Assembly (NCBI GenBank): GCA_965276785.1
Contig: OZ255629.1
Coordinates: forward strand, 620,001-684,000
Reading direction: 5' to 3'
Length of the DNA stretch: 64,000 nt
DNA from: LMUY01 sp965276785
GTDB lineage: Bacteria > Pseudomonadota > Alphaproteobacteria > Acetobacterales > Acetobacteraceae
Positions 50,909 to 59,147 of this stretch are shown piece after piece. The notes under the pieces are model-generated. The model did no database searches. It saw only the letters and a program-made list of their open reading frames with translations, and had not been told where the DNA came from. Position numbers and translations under genes: made by a program. Positions within the stretch are counted from its first letter, which is position 1; each line of letters opens with the position of its first letter.

Positions 50909-51241
50909 TTATTCGGCCGCCCGCGGCTGCGACTGGTCATCGAGCAGAGTGCGCAGGTAATTGACGTGACGCAGAAAAGCGGCACGCCCTTTGCTCGTGA
51001 GCATCGCCCGCGTGCGCGGCTTGCGCCCAACAAAGTCCTTCTCGACCTCCATGTAGCCGGCGGATTGCAGCGTGCTGAGATGAGCCCCGAGGTTTCCGTC
51101 GGTGACCCTTAACATCGCCCGCAGCCTGGTGAACTCCATCTTTTCCCCGACCGGCAAGGCGTTCAGGGTTGCCATCACCCGCAGCCGTAATGATTGATGG
51201 ATGATCTCGTCTGGACCGCCGGAGTTGGGAGGGCTGGTCAT
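50909..51241 (-). CDS. Winged-helix transcriptional regulator
   Basis: 110 residues from ATG 51241 (ATGA with the membrane-protein gene). A single winged helix: LRLRVMATLNALP, then the recognition region FTRLRAMLRVTDGNLGAHLSTLQSAGYMEVEK split around a turn, and a wing. It resembles short MarR/PadR-like regulators that pair with membrane proteins. Probably represses its own operon. Confidence 0.8.
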   Translation of the reverse strand: MTSPPNSGGPDEIIHQSLRLRVMATLNALPVGEKMEFTRLRAMLRVTDGNLGAHLSTLQSAGYMEVEKDFVGRKPRTRAMLTSKGRAAFLRHVNYLRTLLDDQSQPRAAE

Positions 51242-51792
51242 ACCTGCCTCAGCCACCAACCACCGGCCAGCAACGCGCCGCCGCCGACGACCGCCATCCA
51301 CACCAGGAAGTCGCTCGGCAGGAGGAAGTAGCCGGTCATTGTCAGGGTGCCGAGCGCTACTCCGGTGAGCGTGAGGCGCTTCCCCATATCGAAACCGAGC
51401 AAGATATAAGCCGTCGCAACCACCAACGGCACAAACGCCGCAAGTGGCCGAGAGTCATGCATCTGCATAACAAAGGCAGTCGCCGCGATAAACGCGAGAA
51501 AGGTAGCCGCTATTCCAGCAAAAGTGGCCATCTGAGCACTATTTAGGCCGGTCGGTTTGCCTCGACGGGCGATCAGCAAATTGCCCAGGACTGCAGCCGG
51601 GACGGCGAATGCCCATGTCATTCCGGCTTGTGTCGGTTGAAGATAACTGCCTGTGTAGGCGCCGAAGTAGACAACTCCCCACAACATCAGGTGTGGCGAG
51701 GCCAAGCTGTAGCTGTGCAGTCTCAAACTCCGGGCGCTGGCTTCGTCGACCTGCCGCAACGCGTCCGACGCATCGGTCTGCGAGATGGACAT
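51238..51792 (-). CDS. Integral membrane protein of unknown function
   Basis: 184 residues with a soluble N-terminus of about 28 residues and five or six predicted membrane helices. No enzyme motif. It is translationally coupled to a winged-helix regulator, the usual layout for small self-regulated membrane/stress genes. I do not recognise a more specific family. Confidence 0.7.
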   Translation of the reverse strand: MSISQTDASDALRQVDEASARSLRLHSYSLASPHLMLWGVVYFGAYTGSYLQPTQAGMTWAFAVPAAVLGNLLIARRGKPTGLNSAQMATFAGIAATFLAFIAATAFVMQMHDSRPLAAFVPLVVATAYILLGFDMGKRLTLTGVALGTLTMTGYFLLPSDFLVWMAVVGGGALLAGGWWLRQV

Positions 51793-51867
51793 GACCTCTC
51801 CTCCTAGGAATTCGGATACTCTGCGTCACAGAGAAGTCTGCCGCAAGCAAATAGTTCGCCTCACCGG

Positions 51868-52802
51868 CTAAAGCCGCATTAGCCGCCGGACGTGGGCGGC
51901 GGATGAAGCAGCGAGCGCGGCAAGTTCGTAGCCGCCCTCCAATAAAGAGACCAAGCGGCCGCCGGCGTGGGCATCGGCAACGGCAAGCAACCGGTCGGTC
52001 AGCCAGGCAAAATCCGCGGTTTCCACCCGCAAATCCGCCAACGGGTCGGCGCGGTGAGCATCGAACCCGGCGGAGATGATCAGCAGCTCCGGTCGCCAAG
52101 CCGCCAATGCCGGCAAAATCGTGCCCTCCCAGCCAGCGCGGAAATGCTCGCTGCCCGAACCCGGCGGCAGCTGCACGTTCACCACATTGGCGGCCACACC
52201 CCGTTCCCGCGGCGAGCCGGTGCCCGGGTAGCAGGGGTGCTGATGACTGGAGCCATAGAACAGCGCCGGGTCGGGGGCGACAATGTCCTCAGTGCCGTTG
52301 CCATGGTGCACGTCGAAATCCACCACCGCCACGCGTGACAGACCCCAGCGCGCCCGGGCATGCCGGGCAGCGATCGCGGCGTTGTTGAACAAGCAGAAGC
52401 CCATCGCACGTTCGGTCTCGGCGTGATGACCCGGCGGCCGCACTGCGGCAAAGGCGGCACTGGCCCAACCCTCCATCACCGAGTCCACCGCGGCCACCGC
52501 GGCGCCTGCCGCCCGCAACGCTGCCGCCTGGGTGCCGGCGCTCACCACCGTGTCGGGATCAATCGCGATGCGCGCGCCGGGTTCTGGCTCAAGTGCCAGC
52601 ACACGCTCGACATAGCGGGCAGGTGGGCGCGTTCGAGCTGCTCGCGCGTGGCCTCGGGCACCTGCTCGCGCAGCAAGGATACGAAATCGGGGTGCTCCAG
52701 CGCCTGCAGCACCGCCTGCAGCCGCGCCGGGCATTCCGGGTGGTATGGTCCCGGATCGTGCCCCGCGCAGGCCGGATGGGTGAACAGCGCGACCGGCTTC
52801 AT
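51868..52802 (-). pseudogene. Histone deacetylase-like amidohydrolase, frameshifted
   Basis: The N-terminus from ATG 52802 reads through HPECPARLQAVL to EQLERAH, then slips; the family continuation ARYVERVLALEPEPG is found in the next frame. The shift sits near 52621-52625, where one G seems to be missing from the plus strand. After it, all motifs are intact: RPPGHHAE, DFDVHHGNGTE and SAGFDAH. Either a recent disabling mutation or a base-calling error. Coupled to tusA by ATGA. Confidence 0.8.
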
Positions 52803-53044
52803 GCCGCCGGGTCCTCGGCGCGGCGGCGGATGGTGAACGAGAACACGCCGGCTTCCTCGCTAACGCTCATCAGCGCGTGTCCCGTTTCGCGGCAGAAGGC
52901 GCGGAAATCCGACACCGAGGCCCGGTCGGTGGCCAGCACGCGCAGCTTGTCGCCGGGAGCCAGGCTGCGCAGCGCACGGTTGGCGCGCAGCACCGGTAGC
53001 GGGCAGGTCATGCCCTTGGCATCGAGCAGGGTTTCAATTGCCAT
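52799..53044 (-). CDS. TusA-like sulfur carrier protein
   Basis: 81 residues from ATG 53044 with AGGA upstream. The sulfur-accepting cysteine lies in GMTCPLPVLRANRAL (CPxP), and the fold ends in VSEEAGVFSFTIRR. TusA-family proteins relay persulfide sulfur for tRNA thiolation, molybdenum cofactor or sulfur oxidation. It overlaps the deacetylase-like gene. Confidence 0.88.
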   Translation of the reverse strand: MAIETLLDAKGMTCPLPVLRANRALRSLAPGDKLRVLATDRASVSDFRAFCRETGHALMSVSEEAGVFSFTIRRRAEDPAA

Positions 53045-53129
53045 CGCGCCATCCTGCGGTGGCACGGCCCGCGCGGCAAGGGTGGGACGCCGGGTTGAGT
53101 TCAGCTACGATGCTGCGCGGGAGGGGCGC

Positions 53130-54020
53130 ATGGCGCGGTTGGGAATCGACCTGGGCGGAACCAAGCTGGAATATGCCGTGCTCGGCCCCGAGGGCAGCTT
53201 GCTGCTGCGCCGCCGCGTCCCCACCCCGCCGGTCTATGACGAGACGGTGCGCGCCATGGCCGGCATCGTGCGCGCGGTGGAGGCGGAGCTGGGCTGCCCC
53301 GTCAGCGTGGGCGTCGGCATCCCTGGGGTGATCAGCCCGGTGACGGGCCTGGTGAAGAACGCCAACTCGGTCGGGCTGAACGGCCACCCGCTGGACCGTG
53401 ACCTTGCCGGTTTGCTGCGCCGCCCGGTGCGGGTGGAGAACGACGCCAATTGCTTTGCCCTGTCCGAAGCCTCCGACGGCGCCGCGGCCGGGCTGCGCAC
53501 CGTGTTCGGCGTCATCATCGGCACTGGCTGCGGCGCCGGCATCGTGGTGGATGGCAAGCTGATCGCCGGACGCAATCACATCACCGGCGAGTGGGGCCAT
53601 AATCCGCTGCCTTGGGTCACGCAGGCCGACCGCCCACTGCCACTGTGCTGGTGCGGCAAGGAGGGCTGCCTTGAGACCCTGGTGTCCGGCCCCGGCTTGG
53701 CCCGCGATTGTGACGGCCCCGGCGCGCGCGACGCCAGCACCATTCCCGCCCGCGCCGCTGCTGGCGACGCCGCCGCCACCGCCGCCTTGGCCCGCCACGC
53801 CGACCGCCTGGCCCGCGGCTTGGCCCAAGTGGTCAACCTGCTGGACCCGGACGCCGTGGTGCTCGGCGGCGGGTTGTCCAAGATGGACCACCTCTACGAC
53901 CGACTGCCCGCGCTCATCGGCCGCCACGTGTTCAGCGACGTGTCCAACACGCCCATCCTGCGCCCGGCGCATGGCGATAGCTCCGGCGTGCGCGGCGCCG
54001 CCTGGCTTTGGCCCGCTTAG
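53130..54020 (+). CDS. ROK family sugar kinase (fructokinase/N-acetylglucosamine kinase type)
   Basis: 296 residues from ATG 53130, preceded by GGAGG. ATP-binding DLGGTKLEYAVL, sugar-binding ENDANCFALSEA and GTGCGAGIVV, and the zinc motif H-x(n)-CWCGKEGC in EWGHNPLPW to CLETLVSGPG. ROK kinases phosphorylate hexoses; the exact sugar is not decided by sequence alone. Its TAG overlaps the start of dinB. Confidence 0.9.
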   Translation: MARLGIDLGGTKLEYAVLGPEGSLLLRRRVPTPPVYDETVRAMAGIVRAVEAELGCPVSVGVGIPGVISPVTGLVKNANSVGLNGHPLDRDLAGLLRRPVRVENDANCFALSEASDGAAAGLRTVFGVIIGTGCGAGIVVDGKLIAGRNHITGEWGHNPLPWVTQADRPLPLCWCGKEGCLETLVSGPGLARDCDGPGARDASTIPARAAAGDAAATAALARHADRLARGLAQVVNLLDPDAVVLGGGLSKMDHLYDRLPALIGRHVFSDVSNTPILRPAHGDSSGVRGAAWLWPA

Positions 54021-55294
54021 TGGTGGGGCTATGCCGCGACTGCTTCACCGCCACCGAGGCGCTCGCCTGCCCGGTCTGTGCTGGCACCCGCCTGGTGCGA
54101 CATCCGGAGCTGTTCCGCCTTGCCATCGCCCATATCGACTGCGACGCCTTCTTCGCCAGCGTGGAAAAGCGCGACCGCCCGGACCTCGCCAGCCGCCCCG
54201 TGCTGGTGGGCGGCGGCACCCGCGGGGTGGTGACGGCGGCCTGCTACGTCGCACGCATGTATGGCTGCCGCTCCGCCATGCCGATGTTCAAGGCGCTCAA
54301 GGCTTGCCCCGACGCCGTGGTGATCCGGCCGGATTTCGCCAAATACGCCGCCGCCTCGCGCGCCATCCGGGCCTTGATGGCGCGGCTCTCCCCCCTCGTG
54401 CAGCCGCTCTCGATCGACGAGGCGGCGGTGGATCTCTCTGGCACAGGGGCCCTGCATCGCGCCCCGCCAGCCGCGGTGCTCGCCCGCTTTGCGCGCGACG
54501 TGGAGACGGAGGTGGGACTGACGGTCTCGATCGGTTTGGCGCCCAACCGCCTGCTGGCCAAACTTGCCGCCGGGCTGGACAAGCCGCGCGGGTTTGCCGC
54601 CATTGGCTCGGAGGCGGCCGCCGTCCTGGCGCCGTGGCCGGTGCGCAAGCTGCCCGGCATCGGCCCGGCGCTGGAGCGGCGGCTGCTCGCCCGCGGCATA
54701 ACCCATTTGGGCCACCTGGCCGCGATGGACGACCGCACCGCCCGCGAGCGATTGGGCGAGGACGGCCCAGCGCTGGCCCGGCGTGCCCGCGGCGAGGATG
54801 CACGGCTGGTGAGTCCGGACCACGACACCAAATCGGTCAGCGCCGAGACCACGTTTGATCACGACCTGGCGGATGTGTCCGAGCTCGAGCGCCCGCTCTG
54901 GCACTTGTCTGAGAAGCTGGCGCGGCGGTTGCGCGAGAAGGATTTATCGGCAGGTGGCGTGGTGCTAAAGTTGAAGACCAGCCGCTTCGCCTTGCGCACC
55001 CGCGCCGCCCGCCTGCCGAGCCCGACCGCGCTGCCCGACCTGCTGTTCGCCGCCGCCCGCTCGCTGTTGTTGCGAGAGGCTGACGGCACCGCGTTCCGGC
55101 TGATCGGCATTGGTGCCGCCCCTTTGCTGCCGGGTGCTGAGGCAGACCGGGGCGACTTGGCCGACCCGGATGCAAGCCGCCGGGTCGCCGCGCAGGCGGC
55201 GGTGGATAGGTTGCGGGCGCGGTTTGGCGAGGGCGCGATCGGGCGCGGGCGTGGGTTTGTCAAAACCAATGTTGAGCGTGGCCAAGCAGGCTAA
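54020..55294 (+). CDS. dinB: DNA polymerase IV with N-terminal zinc ribbon
   Basis: 424 residues from GTG 54020, overlapping the kinase stop; TTG 54008 is an alternative. Residues about 5-25 hold two CxxC pairs (CRDC and CPVC), a zinc ribbon found in some alphaproteobacterial DinB. The Y-family catalytic residues are in IAHIDCDAFFASVE and SIDEAAVDL, with the HhH region RKLPGIGPALERR. It copies across damaged bases. Confidence 0.92.
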   Translation: MVGLCRDCFTATEALACPVCAGTRLVRHPELFRLAIAHIDCDAFFASVEKRDRPDLASRPVLVGGGTRGVVTAACYVARMYGCRSAMPMFKALKACPDAVVIRPDFAKYAAASRAIRALMARLSPLVQPLSIDEAAVDLSGTGALHRAPPAAVLARFARDVETEVGLTVSIGLAPNRLLAKLAAGLDKPRGFAAIGSEAAAVLAPWPVRKLPGIGPALERRLLARGITHLGHLAAMDDRTARERLGEDGPALARRARGEDARLVSPDHDTKSVSAETTFDHDLADVSELERPLWHLSEKLARRLREKDLSAGGVVLKLKTSRFALRTRAARLPSPTALPDLLFAAARSLLLREADGTAFRLIGIGAAPLLPGAEADRGDLADPDASRRVAAQAAVDRLRARFGEGAIGRGRGFVKTNVERGQAG

Positions 55295-55501
55295 GCAGCG
55301 CGGCAAAGGCAGCAATGCCGCCGCCGACGAGCCAGCGGAAATCGCTACGTTGGTCGGTCTGCAAGGCAATCAGCCGGAGACGTCACCCATGGCTGCTACG
55401 TATCGGTTGCTCAGTTGATTGAGTGGAGAGCCAAAGGGCTCGCTTTCGCCGTCCTTGATAGTGAGACCGGTGCCGACATTACGGACGTGTTGCTGGCCTG
55501 A
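55269..55501 (+). pseudogene. PhaR-like (PHA regulator) N-terminal domain remnant
   Basis: From ATG 55269, overlapping the dinB end in another frame, the reading starts AKQAKQRGKG and ADEPAEIATL, then GNQPETS, and after a one-base shift continues CYVSVAQLIEWRAKG and LDSETGADITDVLLA before TGA 55499-55501. PhaR DNA-binding domains carry the pattern YVTLxxL and DAKTGEDITxxxL, which fits. The repeat C-terminus is missing. A frameshifted, truncated copy. Confidence 0.5.
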
Positions 55502-55549
55502 GGCCGCTGCGCGAGGCCAGCGCGCCGCAATCGCCGGTCGCTTGAGCCG

Positions 55550-55822
55550 TTAACTCCAATCGATCGCCAGTGCTTCGCGGAACGCGAAACGCTGCAAGTG
55601 CTCCGAGACGACGCCGCAAAGCCGCTGCCTCGCGTCCTCGCACATGAGCCGCATCGCGAGTTGACCCGGCTGCGCATCAAACTCACAAACTGCCCCGTTG
55701 AGATGCACGACGCTGTGCGAACGGTCGAACTCGGCGGCATAGCGATGGCTCCAGTGCTTGCAGAGCTGTTGCAGGTAGCGGCTGGCGTGCTGCGTTGCGA
55801 TGTCCGCGGTATACTCGACCAT
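55550..55822 (-). CDS. DUF2218 family protein
   Basis: 90 residues. The family pattern is complete: ASRYLQQLCKHWSHR, a beta-rich centre, and the final EHLQRFAFREALAIDW. DUF2218 proteins are often encoded with siderophore-interacting or iron-responsive genes. Starts two bases after the PadR stop, so one operon. Confidence 0.85.
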   Translation of the reverse strand: MVEYTADIATQHASRYLQQLCKHWSHRYAAEFDRSHSVVHLNGAVCEFDAQPGQLAMRLMCEDARQRLCGVVSEHLQRFAFREALAIDWS

Positions 55823-55824
55823 GC

Positions 55825-56397
55825 TCAGCTCCGCCCGACGGTGACGGCCGCCGCGTCCAGCGCGGCTACGATGGCGTCCAACGCCGTTTCCGGTAGCGGG
55901 CCGTTGCTCTGCCTAAGCCGAAGCGCCAGCCGCAGGTTTTCCCACGCCCGGATCAGTTGCGGCGGCGGCGCGCCATCGGGCCGGGCACGGCCCTCCGCCA
56001 CACGGCCCATGGCGGTTGCCACGGCTGCCGCGTTGTCGGCAAGATAAGCTCGGCCGGCCTCGGTGATCGTGTAGAGCTTTTTGCCCGCACTTTCATGGAC
56101 CGTCGCATGGCCGAGTTCCTCCAGCATGGTCAGGGTCGGATATACCACGCCGGGGCTCGGGCTGTAGCTGCCGCCCAAGCGCTCCTCGATCGCCTTGATC
56201 AGCTCGTAGCCATGCCGCGGCTGCTCGGCGATCAATGCCAGGATGACGAGCCTGAGCTCGCCATGATCGAACACTCGGCCGCCGCGGCCATGGCGATGGC
56301 GTTCGCCACGGTCCCGGTGGTGGTTGCCGCCGAACATGTCGTCGCGCGGCCCATGCCCGGCGTGGGCATGGCGGTGGAAGCAAGAGTGGGAATGCAT
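55825..56397 (-). CDS. PadR-family regulator with His-rich N-terminus
   Basis: 190 residues. Residues 1-40 contain about eleven histidines (HSHSCFHRHAHAGHG, then NHHRD and RHRHG), a candidate metal site. The PadR winged helix is FDHGELRLVILALIAEQ, HGYELIKAIEERLGG, SYSPSPGVVYPTLTMLEELG. The E. coli nickel-responsive YqjI has the same layout and controls a siderophore-interacting protein; by analogy this may sense metal and control DUF2218. Confidence 0.88.
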   Translation of the reverse strand: MHSHSCFHRHAHAGHGPRDDMFGGNHHRDRGERHRHGRGGRVFDHGELRLVILALIAEQPRHGYELIKAIEERLGGSYSPSPGVVYPTLTMLEELGHATVHESAGKKLYTITEAGRAYLADNAAAVATAMGRVAEGRARPDGAPPPQLIRAWENLRLALRLRQSNGPLPETALDAIVAALDAAAVTVGRS

Positions 56398-56434
56398 GAA
56401 CGATGTCTCACAGGTTGTATTACCCGCAAGATAA

Positions 56435-56442
56435 GATATATC
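56435..56442. promoter_or_regulatory. Operator-like GATATATC upstream of PadR gene
   Basis: An eight-base AT-rich palindrome 38 bases before the PadR start, in the only AT-rich stretch nearby. Plausible self-binding site; weak evidence. Confidence 0.25.
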
Positions 56443-56474
56443 GAAACTGTGTCAAGATCTACATCGATTCGCCA

Positions 56475-57257
56475 TTAGCAATGCGCCGGCAATAGCGCAA
56501 AGCTGGCGAGCTTGCCGGCCACGACGAAGTCGATGAAATCCATGCTGAGTTCATCGGCCACCCCGTTCGCCCAGTAGCGCATGCCCACCTCGTAGTCGGG
56601 CGACGTTGCGGTGTCGTTGCGCGGAAAGAACGCGACCCGCACCCGGCCGGACGGCAGCGGCGCCAGCTCGGGGTCGGGGGCTGCTGAGGGGCCATGCCAA
56701 TTGCTGATAAACACGGAAGTGTTCTGCGCGCCGTCCTCGCCGGTGCCGTCGAACAGCGGCAGCGTGAGAAACTTTTTGCCGCCCTCGGCCGCCGTAATGA
56801 TGGCGGCGGTATGCGCCATTGGAAATAAGGTGCCGGACGGCAACGGCATCGTCTTGTCCGCGGGCGTGGTGTAGTGGATTTCGCCTGCGCCGCCCGGCTC
56901 TGGCAGCGACGCTTCACCCTCCACTTGTTCCGTCACCGCGATATCGGTGGTTTGTCTCATATGGAAGCGCAATTGCTTGCCGTCCTTACTTTCCCAGGTC
57001 AAGTAATCGGATGCCATTTGCACGTCTTGCCCGTCGCGATTGGACAGCGTCATCTGCAGCCGTTGCCGCACCGCCCACCCGTCGCACGCATCCGTAACCT
57101 CATAGGCCATGGTTCCGGCAACTCCGGTGATATCGCTCCCCCGCGCATCGTCCAGAGTGAGGTTATAGGTCGCCCGGTGCGCCGCCAAATGCACCGGCTG
57201 GGCGAGCGCGAGCGCTGGCATGGCAAGAACGACGAAGAACGCGGCCAATCGGCTCAT
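56475..57257 (-). CDS. eipB: EipB (DUF1849) periplasmic envelope-integrity protein
   Basis: 260 residues from ATG 57257 with GGAG nine bases upstream. A signal peptide ends at ALAQP. DUF1849 core: HLAAHRATYNLTL, MAYEVTDACDGW, WESKDGKQLRF and GTLFPMAHT. The two cysteines, one in DACDGW and one as the last residue, match the conserved EipB disulfide. EipB is a beta-spiral protein needed for envelope integrity in alphaproteobacteria. Confidence 0.9.
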   Translation of the reverse strand: MSRLAAFFVVLAMPALALAQPVHLAAHRATYNLTLDDARGSDITGVAGTMAYEVTDACDGWAVRQRLQMTLSNRDGQDVQMASDYLTWESKDGKQLRFHMRQTTDIAVTEQVEGEASLPEPGGAGEIHYTTPADKTMPLPSGTLFPMAHTAAIITAAEGGKKFLTLPLFDGTGEDGAQNTSVFISNWHGPSAAPDPELAPLPSGRVRVAFFPRNDTATSPDYEVGMRYWANGVADELSMDFIDFVVAGKLASFALLPAHC

Positions 57258-57327
57258 ACGGCGAAACTCCAATTAGTTACTCGTACACATAGGTCAGGCT
57301 GAACGCCGCCTCGGCAATCGCTTTGCA

Positions 57328-57384
57328 GTTTGCAAACGCATCATTAGCGCGGAAATACCACTCTCCCATCTAGCAATCCGCTAG
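57328..57384. promoter_or_regulatory. Two inverted repeats in the eipB/57441 intergenic region
   Basis: GTTTGCAAAC (57328-57337) is a perfect palindrome, and CTAGC-AATCC-GCTAG (57370-57384) has five-base arms. Divergent promoters of the neighbouring genes should lie here. Confidence 0.25.
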
Positions 57385-57440
57385 CCAAACCCGGCACAAG
57401 TGACCACGTCGTAATACCCGGCTTGTGGCAGAGGCCCCCA

Positions 57441-57743
57441 ATGGCACCGTTTCCACCGTTCCGAACCATCAAGATGTTCGACCTTGCAAATGCTCCGATC
57501 GACTTGCGGGAGGCCGACGATCTCTCCGCACTGAAGCCGAACCGCAGTGGCGGCGAGCCCGCCGTGCTGGAGTTGCAAGTCGGCCGCTACGAATCGCTGA
57601 TCGAAGGGCCGCCCGGCGACACGATGACGCGGGAAGTCACCTACACCGAATACCAGTTGCACCGCTGGCTCGCCGAACACGGGGCCGAGCAGGGCGAACG
57701 CGTGTTGCTGATGTGGAGCAGCCCGCATTACGAACACGCGTAG
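57441..57743 (+). CDS. Small hypothetical protein
   Basis: 100 residues from ATG 57441 with GAGG upstream. No signal peptide or membrane helix; mixed charge, with a conserved-looking end YTEYQLHRWLAEHG and VLLMWSSPHYEHA. Its stop overlaps the end of the convergent decarboxylase by 16 bases. I do not recognise the family. Confidence 0.55.
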   Translation: MAPFPPFRTIKMFDLANAPIDLREADDLSALKPNRSGGEPAVLELQVGRYESLIEGPPGDTMTREVTYTEYQLHRWLAEHGAEQGERVLLMWSSPHYEHA

Positions 57744-59140
57744 CCCACGCGCGCCTCAGTAAGGACGGCCCTAAGCAAGCCGTCCACGTCGCATGTTGCG
57801 GTGCGATGATTGACGATGGCGGCGCGAATGGCGAGCCGCCCCGCCACACGCGTCGTCGATGGAGCGAATGCGCCTGCCTTCTGCAGCCGCACCACCAGAG
57901 CGGCATTGCCCGCGTCGTCCAAGTCCCGCACGCGGAAGCACACGATGTTGAGCCGCACCGGGACGAGCAATTCCAGTGCCGGCTGCGCCGCCACCGCCGC
58001 GCCCAAATGCTGTGCGAGAGCGCAACATCTCCCCACCACGCAGCCCAACGCATCCGCGCCATAAGCCGCCAAGGTCATCCAAACCTTCAGCGCACGAAAG
58101 CCGCGCGACAGGTCGGGGCCCAGATCGCACGGCCACGGATGGCCGCCCGCCAGGCCATGTGTCTCCCGCCGCAAATAGACCGCATCCTGCGCAAAGGCGT
58201 CCAGCGCACGCGCCTGCTCCCGCACCAGGATGCACCCGGCGTCGTACGGCACCTGCGCCCATTTGTGGAAGTCGAACGCCACGCTGTCGGCCTGCTCGAT
58301 GCCGCGCAGCAACGGGCGTTGCGCTGGCGACAGCATCGCCAACGCCCCGAACGCCGCGTCGACATGGAACCACACCCCGTTGGCCCGGCTGCATTCGGCC
58401 AGCCCGGCCAAGTCGTCCACCGCGCCCGTGTCCACGCTGCCCGCGGTGCCCACCACCAGAAAGGGCTGGCATCCGGCGCTCCGGTCTGCAGCGATCGCGG
58501 CGGCAAGCGCGGCCACGTTCATGCTGCCATCCGGCCCGGCAGCGACGCTGCGCAACGCGTCCATGCCCAAGCCCGCCATGTCCATGGCGCGGGGAACGCA
58601 GCCATGCGCCGCGTCCGACGCGTAGGCCACCAGCTTGGCGCCTCCCAGCCCACCGGTCCGCACGCCGGCACCCAGCGCGGCCCGGCGCGCCACCAGCACC
58701 GCGATCAGGTTGGCCATTGAGGTGCCCGTCACCAGCAGCCCGGCGGTGCTGGCCGGCATGCCCAGCATCTCCGCTGCCCAAGCGATCACCTGCCGCTCAA
58801 CCGCAATCGGCGCGTGGTTGCGTCCGCCGCAGTTCGCATTGAGCCCGCCGGCGAGCAGCTCCGCCAGCATCCCCACCGCCGTGCCACCGCCATGCACCCA
58901 GCCCATGAAGCCCGGATGCAGATTGCCCACCGAATACGGCAGCACGTCGCGGCGGAACTGCTGATAGACGGAAGCGAGGTCCTGCGGCGCGCGGGGCAGC
59001 GGCTGCTGCCAGGTCTCGCCATTTGGCGGCGGCTGCCACACCGGGCCGTCGCGCAGCCCGGCCAAGTGGTCCACCATGTCGTCCAGCATGCGATGGCCCA
59101 GCACGCGCAGGGCGGACCAGTCCTCCGGATCCAAGCTCAT
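57728..59140 (-). CDS. PLP-dependent aromatic amino acid/amino acid decarboxylase (group II)
   Basis: 470 residues. PLP lysine in DFHKWAQVPYDAGC, HVDAAFGA upstream, N-terminal MGWVHGGGTAVGMLAELL. Group II enzymes decarboxylate tyrosine, tryptophan, DOPA or glutamate; the substrate is not determined. It lies seven bases after an unknown gene on the same strand. Confidence 0.88.
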   Translation of the reverse strand: MSLDPEDWSALRVLGHRMLDDMVDHLAGLRDGPVWQPPPNGETWQQPLPRAPQDLASVYQQFRRDVLPYSVGNLHPGFMGWVHGGGTAVGMLAELLAGGLNANCGGRNHAPIAVERQVIAWAAEMLGMPASTAGLLVTGTSMANLIAVLVARRAALGAGVRTGGLGGAKLVAYASDAAHGCVPRAMDMAGLGMDALRSVAAGPDGSMNVAALAAAIAADRSAGCQPFLVVGTAGSVDTGAVDDLAGLAECSRANGVWFHVDAAFGALAMLSPAQRPLLRGIEQADSVAFDFHKWAQVPYDAGCILVREQARALDAFAQDAVYLRRETHGLAGGHPWPCDLGPDLSRGFRALKVWMTLAAYGADALGCVVGRCCALAQHLGAAVAAQPALELLVPVRLNIVCFRVRDLDDAGNAALVVRLQKAGAFAPSTTRVAGRLAIRAAIVNHRTATCDVDGLLRAVLTEARVGYACS

Positions 59141-59147
59141 GGCGGCG

